A stretch of 64,000 bases of DNA from MFD09286-c1 sp963701015 (GTDB lineage Bacteria; Bacteroidota; Bacteroidia; Bacteroidales; DTGW01). The notes under the pieces were generated by a model that was not told the DNA's origin, searched no databases, and worked only from the letters and a program-made list of their open reading frames with translations. How positions within the stretch are numbered: position 1 is the stretch's first letter; the number at the start of each line of letters is the position of its first letter. The position numbers and the translations under genes are program-made. Positions 7,596 to 17,324 of the stretch are shown here, piece after piece. Where the stretch lies: contig OY969556.1 in NCBI GenBank assembly GCA_963701015.1, positions 3,720,001 through 3,784,000 of the forward strand, given 5' to 3'.

Positions 7596-10264
7596 TTATC
7601 TAATTTTAATAAGCATTGATTTTGAAACTACAAGGTTGCCAGATTTAACCGATAATATATATGTGGAGTTTGGTAACCCAGAAATATCAACAGTTTCAAC
7701 TGTTGCATCTGTTTTAAGTACTTTTAAAGTCTGCCCCATCATATTGGTTATTATTATTTCATCGAAATTTGATGTACCAGTAACCATTACACTGTTTGTT
7801 GCAGGATTTGGAAATACTTTAATATTATAATTCATTAAAGATGCAATAGATAAAGGTTTAGATACCATATTTCCAATTGCATATTTTGTAAATGGATCTA
7901 AAGCAAATGAATCAGTAGATGTAATCGTACCTGTAGTATAAGTAATAGTTGGTTTTTCGCCGTATACAATGGAGTCTTTTAACGAAACAACCATTATTGA
8001 ATCATTACCTGATTGAAGCACAATTGAATTTATAATATGTCCTGTAGCTATTGAAAAATCAACCACTTGTGCCGAAGGATCAATCATGGGTCTTGTAAAT
8101 TTAACATAAATCGTTTTCCCATCCTTTGATGTTACGGCTGATGTTACTGAAGGATAAGGATTTACTAAAACATCCGGGCCAAAATTTTCAAGCTCTCCAC
8201 CATCTGAAGAAGTTTGTGAACCTTTGTTATAAGCTAAAGATAAAAAGTATCCAGATTGAACTTGTTTATTTAAATACAGAACTATAACAGTAGAATCTCC
8301 TTGTTTAATTTTAGATGAATCGATCCCAGTGCTTAAATCTCCGAATATCATAAAAGAATGAGTATTTGCATTCGGATCACTCATTGGTTTATCAAACTTT
8401 ACTTCAATCTGATTTCTCTTAATAATTTGTACACTTAATAATTTAGGTCTTACAGCTAATCCTTCATTTTCCTTAAAAACATATAAACTGTCAGAATTTG
8501 CTTTTAAATACTGCGCTTTAAATAATTTCCAGGTATTACCTACTTTAACTTTTATTTCATAATTGCCATAATATCCTTTAAACTTATACGAACCATCTGA
8601 TTTTGTTTGATCGGTTATTTTTGTTGTCCAAATATTATGAAGCAAATTATAAACAGTATCCATTACAAGTTTTGGATGTCTTTTTGCGTCAAACATTCCC
8701 CCTATTGAAGCTTGCCAAGCAGGTTCGGTCAAAGACCAACATATAATTCCACTACAAGCAGGATAAGAAAATGCAAAACGGAACATCCGAGCATAATTCA
8801 ATGCCTGTTTTAATTGGTTTGTTGTATCTAAATCGAATTCAGTAAATTTAATGGGTAAGCCCAGCGTCGCAAGAGTATCCATATTTTTCTTAAAATCGGG
8901 AATATTTATATCATAATTACTATCGCCATTTTGAAGAAAATTGCCGTATGCTGGATTTGGATGTATATATAAATGTGACTGTACTCCAATTCCATCAATA
9001 GGTGCGCCTTTTGATATCATTTTCTTAATTAAAGCTTTATAATCATTAGCGCCAGTTCCCCATTCAACATTATATTCATTTACATATAATTTAACTTTTG
9101 GAGCAGCAACATGTGCCCATTTGAATACATACCAATTTATAGAATCACCTATAGCATCCTGCAAAATATGGGCATGAAGTGGTTCATTCAATACATCATA
9201 ATCTTTGAAAAAGGCCCGTATTTACCTCCATCGCGAATAACCCTGTTTTTACAAGCAGCCCAGGCCCTTTGTGGAGTTGGTAATAAATTATGTACCCATT
9301 GAGGTAATTCATGATAGTCAGTAGCACTGGTAGCTCCCCAAATTAGGTTATGACCTCTATAATCGTATCCTACTTTTGTTCCCCAATTTACAGCCGCATC
9401 AACTAAATCGTAATGTAATATACCTGAATCAGCCTCAATTCCGCTCCATTTAAATGGATTTCCCGTAACACTGCAAGTAAAATACTTAAGTAAAACTGAA
9501 GTTGCCCAATCATCCGTATTAGGTACAACTTTGGCGGAAGTTTTATCTATATAAGCTGAATCCGTCTGAAATTTACCTTCCTGTGTATAAGTAGCCGGAC
9601 CACCGCAGTTTAATAATAGTAATGGTTTATTTATTGAATCGTAAAGTGCAATGCCATCAATTTTAGCATTATCAGTAATAGCAACAAGTTGAATTTTAAT
9701 TATACTATCTTTAGCAACCATTGTAAATGTTGAATCTAAGGCTTTAAGAACTGCTTTTGTTTTGGCAAAAATATCCAGACTTGAAATTTCTTTATGATTA
9801 TTAATGTAAACATCAAATTGCCTTTTATTTACGGCAGTCCAATAAAGTTCGGCAAACATTAGTTTAAGCTTGTATTTATTCCCAATTTTAACTGGTAAAT
9901 TATAAACTAGGGATTGAGAATATCTTTCAGTATTATAAACTAAAGTATCTTTTAACCCTTTAAATTTTGCTGTATCGTTATAAGTATAAGTATTGCCATA
10001 ATTCCCATTTACTGTAAAATCATAAGTTCCACCAAATTCAAACTCATGTTTAACATGTTTAATTTTAACGCTATCCTGAACCGGATTCCCATTTTTATCT
10101 ACTACTTTAAACATAAAGTTTCCTTTTCGAATGCTGTCAATTCGTATTTGCGCACTATCAAACCAAGGAGTGGAAATAGTTTTTGCGCTAACTTCTGATC
10201 CTATTAAGTCCATAAAAATCAGTGTTAAAAGTGCAAAATGATAATATCTAATTTTCTTTATCAT
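7596..10264 (-). pseudogene. GH10 xylanase with inserted malectin-like domain and type IX sorting tail, frameshifted
   Basis: One gene of about 889 codons broken by a frameshift near 9208-9217. The first part (10264 to about 9215) has a signal peptide ending near EVSA, then the GH10 opening KGNFMFKVVDKNGNPVQDS...HEFEFGG. A roughly 130-residue malectin/galactose-binding-like insertion (about residues 85-215) follows, and the barrel resumes with YDYRGHNLIWG. The second part restarts at NEPLHAH (acid/base Glu) and includes IKFTEFDLD (nucleophile), CWSLTEP, two Ig-like regions, and a C-terminal Por/type IX domain (VFPNPATNSVMV ... SKSMLIKIR). In the correct frame the join reads FFKDYDVLNEP, so one base is missing in the AAAAA or CCC run. 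The product would be exported to the cell surface. It lies in the susC-susD cluster. Confidence 0.9.
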
Positions 10265-10286
10265 TGTTATTATATTTTAAATGATT

Positions 10287-11975
10287 TTATTTTTGCTTAT
10301 TATATAATTCGGTATATCTTTTTGCATCTGTAAGTAAGCCCAATTGTGTAAGCAATTTGCTTAAATGCAAATAATCTTCTTTAATCATTATCTGGTTTTG
10401 TTTTTCAAGTTTATGAAATAGTTGAATTGCTTTTGCTTTTTCTCCTTTTAGAACCGCCATTTGAATATGAGCTATCTCTACATAATCATAATTCATTGTA
10501 AATAAATTATCTGGCTTACGATTAACAAACTCGGGATAATTAATTACCCTATTGAAATCTCTGGCTCGTTCAACCAAAATAGGTTTGGAGGCATTTCCAT
10601 TTTCATCAATATGAGATAGAAATAAATCAGTATAAATGCTTAATCCTTTAGATGAAAATGCTATCCATTTACTGTTAGGCGACCATGTATGCCACGAATT
10701 AAATAAACTTAAATTACAATTTAACATTTTTGATTGTCCGCCTTTAAACGGAACAATAAATAATTTACTGTCAGGCATCAATAACATAAAATTTTCAGCC
10801 TGGCAAAATACTATCCATTTGCCATCAGGAGAAATTGCCGGGAAATAATTACTTTTCCCATTATCCGATGCCCCTTCAATTGGAAGAGCTTTACCTCCAT
10901 TACCATTATTAAATGGTATTATATACAAATTGTATTTAAAACTTAGCTTTCTTTCAACAAATTGATCAACAATGCTTTCATTTCGAACACTTAATTCATT
11001 ATTCCCTTCATTTCTTGGAAGTGATTTAGCTCTGGCAAATATTATAAACTTTCCATCGGGAGACCATATAGCGTTTGTTTGCACGTACTCATCCAAATTG
11101 GCCCCTGGTAATTCAAAGAATTTATGATTTTTTCTATCATAAATAGCCAAATGGCCGTTCACCGGGAAAAATAATTGTGAAAATGGTATATATTTAGGAT
11201 CATATGGAAAATTCCTATCAATTATTCTGTCTTTAACAGTTGTAACAACAAATTGACCATTGGGCGAAAGCTTAGAAAATAACCCAAAAGTGCGGCCTTT
11301 GCTTAACCTTGTCCATGACATGTAATTATTTATATCGAATGTTATAGTATCATTATCTTTAATTGGCGAAATAAAATAACCACCTTTATCTCTTAATCCA
11401 GCATCAAGGTCCAACCCAATTGTATGACCGTCCTGTGTGAAAGAATGGCAATTGCCGCAAACCATAAAACCTTTCATTGCATAATGAGGCGATTTATAAC
11501 TTCCAATATTAATAAGCCGATAGTTCATAGAATCTAAATGTTTTTCGGCATATATAAACGGAATTGGAATTTGGCGGTATAGAATAGGGGCATTAACCGA
11601 ATCACGGCTGAATTGTAAAGAAATTTTAGAACTTATATTAAATCCGGAAGCCCTTTTTACTGAAAACCAAAATATTTTATCATGAGTTTGAGTTTTTAAG
11701 ATTTCCCATTGCTGTTTTGTTGGAGTCCAATTTGATTGGGCAACCTTATCGTGTATTTTAAATTTATGATCATTTGAAATAATATTAACTATCCATTTCC
11801 CATTATAATCTTTATCCTTCCATCTAAAAGTAGGCGATGGATATTCTGGTGGAAATAATACTTTTTCAAATGGATATATAATTTTTGAAGTTTTAAAATA
11901 ATTATATCCTGTTATTAATAACAAAATTATAATTGCAAATAATAGAATTAATGTTTTAAAACCAGGCCTTTTCAT
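10287..11975 (-). CDS. membrane-anchored PD40 beta-propeller protein with a CxxCH motif
   Basis: A 562-residue protein with an N-terminal transmembrane anchor (residues about 8-24). A beta domain follows, then a single c-type haem motif CGNCH at residues 173-177, within FMVCGNCHSFTQDGHTIGLD. Several TolB/PD40-type propeller blades come next (IWSPDGKFIIFARA, AISPDGKWIVFCQA, TWSPNSKWIAFSSK), and a short helical tail. It is a paralog of the lipoprotein at 17325, which carries the same modules plus TPRs. Such proteins sit beside SusCD loci in Bacteroidota and are often annotated as TolB-like, but no role is established. A periplasmic location is inferred from the anchor and CxxCH. It lies between susD and the large xylanase gene. 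Confidence 0.8.
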   Translation of the reverse strand: MKRPGFKTLILLFAIIILLLITGYNYFKTSKIIYPFEKVLFPPEYPSPTFRWKDKDYNGKWIVNIISNDHKFKIHDKVAQSNWTPTKQQWEILKTQTHDKIFWFSVKRASGFNISSKISLQFSRDSVNAPILYRQIPIPFIYAEKHLDSMNYRLINIGSYKSPHYAMKGFMVCGNCHSFTQDGHTIGLDLDAGLRDKGGYFISPIKDNDTITFDINNYMSWTRLSKGRTFGLFSKLSPNGQFVVTTVKDRIIDRNFPYDPKYIPFSQLFFPVNGHLAIYDRKNHKFFELPGANLDEYVQTNAIWSPDGKFIIFARAKSLPRNEGNNELSVRNESIVDQFVERKLSFKYNLYIIPFNNGNGGKALPIEGASDNGKSNYFPAISPDGKWIVFCQAENFMLLMPDSKLFIVPFKGGQSKMLNCNLSLFNSWHTWSPNSKWIAFSSKGLSIYTDLFLSHIDENGNASKPILVERARDFNRVINYPEFVNRKPDNLFTMNYDYVEIAHIQMAVLKGEKAKAIQLFHKLEKQNQIMIKEDYLHLSKLLTQLGLLTDAKRYTELYNKQK

Positions 11976-12020
11976 TATTTATTTAAAATAATTATAAAAT
12001 AAGGCTATTATAAAATATAT

Positions 12021-12047
12021 AAGAGGCTGCTTAATGGGCAGCCTCTT
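12021..12047 (-). terminator. hairpin between susD and the PD40 gene
   Basis: A perfect 10-bp stem (AAGAGGCTGC and its complement, 7-base loop) lies 18 bases past the susD stop. The flanking T content is modest, so it may be an intra-operon attenuating or processing hairpin rather than a full stop. Confidence 0.6.
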
Positions 12048-12064
12048 ACTATTTTTAGTTTTGT

Positions 12065-13813
12065 TTACCAGCCAAGATATTGTTTTAAATTACCCTGACT
12101 TGTATTAACTTCTGTTTGTGGAATTGGGAAGAAATCATTTTTCGGTGAAGTATAACTTACTGTTGAAGGTGTTACACCACCTGATAATGGTTGATTGTTA
12201 AACCCACCAGTCTGATCGGATTTATAATCCGATGCAGCCCTGTTCCAACGAACCATATCAAAATAACGGTGACCTTCCATAGCGAGCTCAAGTCTCCTTT
12301 CATGAATAATGTCTTGTAATAAGACTGTATGGCCTGCCGGATAATCAGCTGGAACTAAATTGCCAGGCTTGCCGCACATTCTCGCACGAGTACGAACCAT
12401 ATTTAAATAGGTGAGGGCCTTTGCATTGTCGCCAACCATCATGGCAGCTTCAGCAGCAATAAGTACAACATCAGCATAGCGTAAAATTTTGATGTTCATT
12501 GGAGCTTCTCCCCAACCTCCTCCTGGACCCACAAATTCGTTGTACGAACATTCATATTTTGCCTGGAACATACCTGTTCTGCAAAATTGTGTAGGAGTAA
12601 ATACATATGCTATACTATCCCAACCATCTCCCATTGAAATAGAATCGTTACATCCAACAGAATCAATATGAATAGTAGTGTTAAACCTTGGGTCTCCCGG
12701 TTCTTTGTTAAATTCAGCTTTTAAATCTTTACTTGGAATATTGAAGCCCCAATAACTTGATGTATTTAATTGACCTTTACGATTTTTTATCCACCTTGCA
12801 CCGGCTCACCAAACTACTGAAGAACCTCTGGTTGCAAGCCAACCAAGCCCCAAATATTCGCATTGAATTTCAAAAACAGATTCTTTTGAATTGTTGCCGG
12901 CAGTTGTCCAAACATATCTGAATCCATCCGTATTTGGTCCTCTCCAGGTACTATAGGTTTCACCATTTATACCAGGCAAACTATATTGGCCTGAATTTAT
13001 AACCGATTCAGCAGCATTTAATGCATCCTGCCATCTTTCGGTTAAACCAGCAAAACGGCTTTGTCCCGGGTTTACCAGTGAATATTTATCTCCCGGCCAA
13101 TAATGTGCATACGATGATTCAAATAATATTACTTTGGCCAACAATCCTTCTGCAGCACCTTTAGTTGCTCTACCCACTGCATCATTTACTACAGGTAAAA
13201 CACTAATTGCATAATTTAAATCGCTTTCAATTAAAGCATAAACACTGCTTAATGATGATCTGCCCATTGTGTATTCCGAAGCGCCTAAAACATGGTCAAC
13301 CAAAGGAACTTCCCCAAATAATTGGGCAAGATAGAAGAAATCGAGTGCACGTAAAAATTTAACTTCCCCCAGACGTTCATTAATAAATGCAGGTGTAGCC
13401 GTTGAATCCTTTTTTGCTATACCCGGTAAATTTTCTATGGCAGTATTGGCATAAAATATACTTTTATATAGCACACCATACGGTTCAGCAAATGAACTAG
13501 GTTCTGATGCTGTAAAAGTATATCTGTCAATATCTTGAAATTGGTAAGTATCAGTTCCAGTATTACCACCGGCTTCAGCATCATCTGATGATATACTGCC
13601 ACAATCGGCTAATAAATAGAGATCCCAACATTGGGTATAGTTCAACATTCCATAAACAGTTGTTACGGCTTCTTCTGCATCGGCTTTTGTGGCATAAAAT
13701 GAAGATGTATTTATAATACCAATTGGCGCCACATCTAAAAAATCTTTTTTGCAACTGAACATCGATAAGCTTATCAGCAGAAAAAAGAGATATTTATTTA
13801 TATTTTTTCTCAT
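12065..13813 (-). pseudogene. susD: SusD/RagB-family lipoprotein interrupted by an in-frame TGA
   Basis: A nutrient-binding outer-membrane lipoprotein of the SusD family that caps its SusC partner. The likely start is the ATG at 13813 (MRKNINKYLFF... lipobox MFSCKKD). A longer frame would run into susC. The N-terminal part has the SusD signatures FLDVAPIG and EVKFLRALDFFYLAQLFGEVP. The C-terminal part has ILRYADVVLIAAEAA, HERRLELAMEGHRYFDMVRW and FFPIPQTEVN. A TGA at 12806-12808 breaks the reading between SSVVW and AGARW. Both sides stay in the same frame (174 bases from the stop to the next ATG), so this is a nonsense codon, not a frameshift. Full length would be about 582 residues. susC ends 25 bases upstream. 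Confidence 0.92.
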
Positions 13814-13838
13814 TTTCAATAATTTTATTAAGTTAAAA

Positions 13839-16800
13839 TTAAAAATCAAGGTTTATACCAAAAGTGTACATTTTCGATTGTGGATAACCTATTAGGTCGA
13901 TACCTGCCAATTTTGGGTCTCCAGTATTGTTTCCAACTTCTGGATCATAACCTGTATATTTTGTAAAAGTTAACAAATTTTTACCGGTAAAATATATTCT
14001 AAGTCTATCAATTTTAATCATTTTCGAAATGCTTGCCGGTAAAGTATAACCCAAAGTAACATTTTTTAACCTTAAATAAGATCCATCCTGAATATATAAA
14101 GATGATGATTTACCCCAGTTTTGGCCTCCAACATCAGGCATATTTGATGTAATATTACCCGGGTCAATTGTTACACCTTTATATACAATTGGTAAATGGT
14201 ATCGGTCAGCAAATTCAGCCCCTCTGTTTAACGATCCCTGCCAGAAATTCTCATAACGTAAAGTTCCATTAAAAATCTTATTACCAGAAACTCCTTGCAA
14301 GAAAGCATTAAAATCAAAACCTTTATATTCTAATCCTAATGAAAAACCAAAAACATAAGGTGGAATATAAGAACCTAAATATGTTTCATCGTGATTGTTA
14401 ATTACACCGTCATGATTAATATCCTTCCATCTGGCATCACCTGCAATTGCTGATGGTTGAGCATAAGAAGTATCAGACCCCTGTACAACAAAAGGTTGAT
14501 TTGCAAATACATATTTTTTTGATTTATTATTGTATATTTTCTGGTCGGTGGCTTTGAAAATACCATTGGTTTGGAATCCTTCGAATTCACCAATTGATTG
14601 TCCTACCTTACTAACAGTAACCCCATTAATTTCATTGGCGACTCCTCCCTGAACAGTTGAATCTGTTGCAAGTTTTGTTATAAGATTTTTCTGGTAAGTA
14701 AAGTTAAGTCCAAAATCGGCTTTTAAATCGCCAAACTGTTTTTTATAATTTAAGGTTAATTCAACACCTTTATTGCTAACCGAACCATAATTAACAGTTG
14801 GGTTAGTATTTTTTATACCGGTACTTCCTAATTCCTGAGTCGATCCGGCAGAATAAAGATAGGTACCGGCAGTTGCATTTACTTGCTGAGGCATAATCAT
14901 TCCATCGTTGACTTTATTAAAGTAATCAACACTAACAGTCAATTGATCCTTTAAAAATCCTAAATCTATCCCTACGTTGGTCTGATCAACAGTTTCCCAG
15001 TGCAAATCAGGATTTTGTACCTGAACCGGACCATAGCCTTGTGAAGTTGTTTTATTATCAAATGAATAGTTCATAATTTGTGTATTCAAAATGGTTGCAG
15101 CATAAGGCCAATAAGTCGTTACAGGAAATTGCCCGGTTTGCCCATATCCAACCCTAACTTTTCCAAAACTAAAAATATTCAAATCTTTCACAACCTGTAA
15201 TTCTGTGAATTTAAATCCGAAAGAGCCAGAATAAAAGTTCCCCCATTTAAAATTTGGTCCGAAGTTTGACTCTCCATCTCTCCTCGCATTAAATTGGAAA
15301 AGTAACATACTTTTATAATCATAATTGATACGACCAAAGTAAGCCTGACTTGTAGCTTCTTTTGCAGAACCCTGGATTAATTGATTTGTTAATGTATCGT
15401 TGGTTGAATTGTTGAAATAAAGCAAGTTTGGATTATCTGATGCAAAATTTTGTCTTTTGCCACTAATAAAATAATCCCACCAGTCAGCAGCTTCCGTACC
15501 AGCCATAACTGAAATATTATGGTGCCTGCAAAATTGTGGTATTATAGGTTATGTAATTTTGATAAGTCCATGAAAATTGCCTGTCAATAGATTGATTCAA
15601 AGAATTGGCGTTATTAAAATCAATATCAGAAGCATGATATTCTGGTAAATATTGCCAAGTTTCAGCATCCCCAGCTTTACCATAAAAGCGTGTAGAATAA
15701 GTTAATCCTTTAATAATTTCAAGGCTACCTCCAAAGTTACCATCAATAAACAAATTTTTTGAATATTGATCGCTTTTCTCATCCACCCCTGTAAATGGGT
15801 TAATGCCTCCAAATAGTGGAACGGTCCATTTGCCATTGGCTTCATATGGTGTTTGAAATGGCAACATATTTAAAGCTGCCATTGTCGTATAATTGTTATA
15901 GGCATTCGAATACTGCCATTCAGCAGGTCCTGTTTGTTTGTCGTTCGAAAAATGAACCACTTCATCGAGTTTAATATGTTTGCTTAAATTGTGCGATGAA
16001 CTAATACTCATCAACATTTTTTTATAGCCTGTATTTTTAATTAACCCGTCCTGGTTCATATAATTCATCCCCAATGCAAACTTTGATACTTCATTACCGC
16101 CAGAAACATTTACATCAAAATTTTGCATTTGAGCAGGTTTATACAAAGCTTTTTGCCAATCAAAGTTTTTTGACAAAGTATCAGCATTCATAGTGAACGG
16201 AACTCCTTTGTTCATTTCAGCATACAAGTTATTCCATTGAGTAGAATTCATCATTTTAAGTTCGTTGGAAACATTTTGTATCCCTGTAAAGAAGTTTAAA
16301 CTTGTTGTGATTTTACCTGAATGTCCTTTTTTAGTAGTAATTAAAATAACACCATTACCCCCATTTGAACCATAAATGGCCGTTGAAGCAGCATCTTTTA
16401 AAATTTCAACCGATTCAATGTCGTTAGGGGAAATAGAATTCATATCAACCCCAGGAATACCATCCACTACAACCAATGGATTTGCTCCATTAATAGAACT
16501 TACCCCACGGATTTGAATTGTACTTGATCCGCCAGGCATACCGCTATTTGCAACTACATTTACACCAGCAGCATGACCTTCAAGAGCTTCATCAACTTTC
16601 ATCGCTGGAAGTGCTTGCATGTCCTTAGCAGAAACTGAAGCAACGGCACCGGTTAAGTCGCTTTTCTTTTGAACCCCATAACCAATAACAACAACTTCAT
16701 TTAATTCCTTTACATCTTCGCTTAATACTACATTAATAGATGTTTGGTCATTAACTTTAATTTCTTGAGAGACATAGCCTACAAAAGAAAATCTTAAAGT

Positions 16801-17040
16801 TGCATCATTAGTGGCTTTAATAGAAAATTTACCATCCAAATCAGTAACTACACCTGTAGTTGTGCCAGTAATCAAAACACTTACACCAGGAAGTGATTCG
16901 CCTTTGTTGTCAGATACAACGCCGGTTATTACCCGTTCCTGTCCAAATGCCGTTATTCCCATAAACAGCACAAAAATAATTGCTAGAATCCCGGATTTGA
17001 GATGTCGCAATTTTTCACTTTTGTTTTTTGTTTTCATCAT
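13839..17040 (-). pseudogene. susC: SusC/RagA-family TonB-dependent transporter, frameshifted
   Basis: Outer-membrane TonB-dependent transporter of the SusC type, about 1,066 residues if joined. The N-terminal part (17040 to about 15530) has a signal peptide, a carboxypeptidase-regulatory-like domain (VITGVVSDNKGESLPGVSV), the TonB-box region ELNEVVVIGYGVQKK, and the plug with IQIRGVSSINGANPLVVVDG. The C-terminal part (about 15530 to 13839) is barrel, including VRVGYGQTG and the terminal strand FGINLDF. The break lies near 15525-15540: the first frame ends TTILQAP and the other reads HHNISVMAGTEAADW, as expected for the family. One extra base near the TTTT/CAA run explains it. It pairs with the adjacent susD to import oligosaccharides. 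Confidence 0.93.
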
Positions 17041-17115
17041 TGTAGCTAAAATTTAATTTAGTTAAGTTAGTTAATAAATATTAAGTTTTAAATTACTAAT
17101 ATTTTTTAAGAAAGT

Positions 17116-17123
17116 CAAATTTA
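17116..17123 (-). promoter_or_regulatory. candidate -7 element for the susC operon
   Basis: On the minus strand this reads TAAATTTG, fitting TAnnTTTG. It lies 76 bases upstream of the susC ATG and implies a leader of about 65-70 bases. I saw no clear -33 partner, and the 17041-17324 gap must also hold the divergent promoter for the lipoprotein at 17325. Confidence 0.3.
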
Positions 17124-17324
17124 GGATTGATAAAATCGAAAAACTTTCATTTTCATGTCATTTACTGTCAAAAATTGTTCAAAACAAACTTGTAAAAGCT
17201 TAGTGTCAAATTTGCATCATGCTAAAGAAACAAAAGTGCTATTCATTTTTTTGATTTTCTAATAACTTTATAATTTTTGATTATTGTAATATTACAAATC
17301 AATATAAATAAAAATAAAGAGAAA

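Noticed and set aside
12800..12812. Recoding of TGA in susD (selenocysteine, or TGA as Trp/Gly)
   Set aside because: TGA serves as a normal stop elsewhere in the window (for example at 48787 and 39927), no SECIS-like hairpin is evident, and SusD proteins do not carry selenocysteine.
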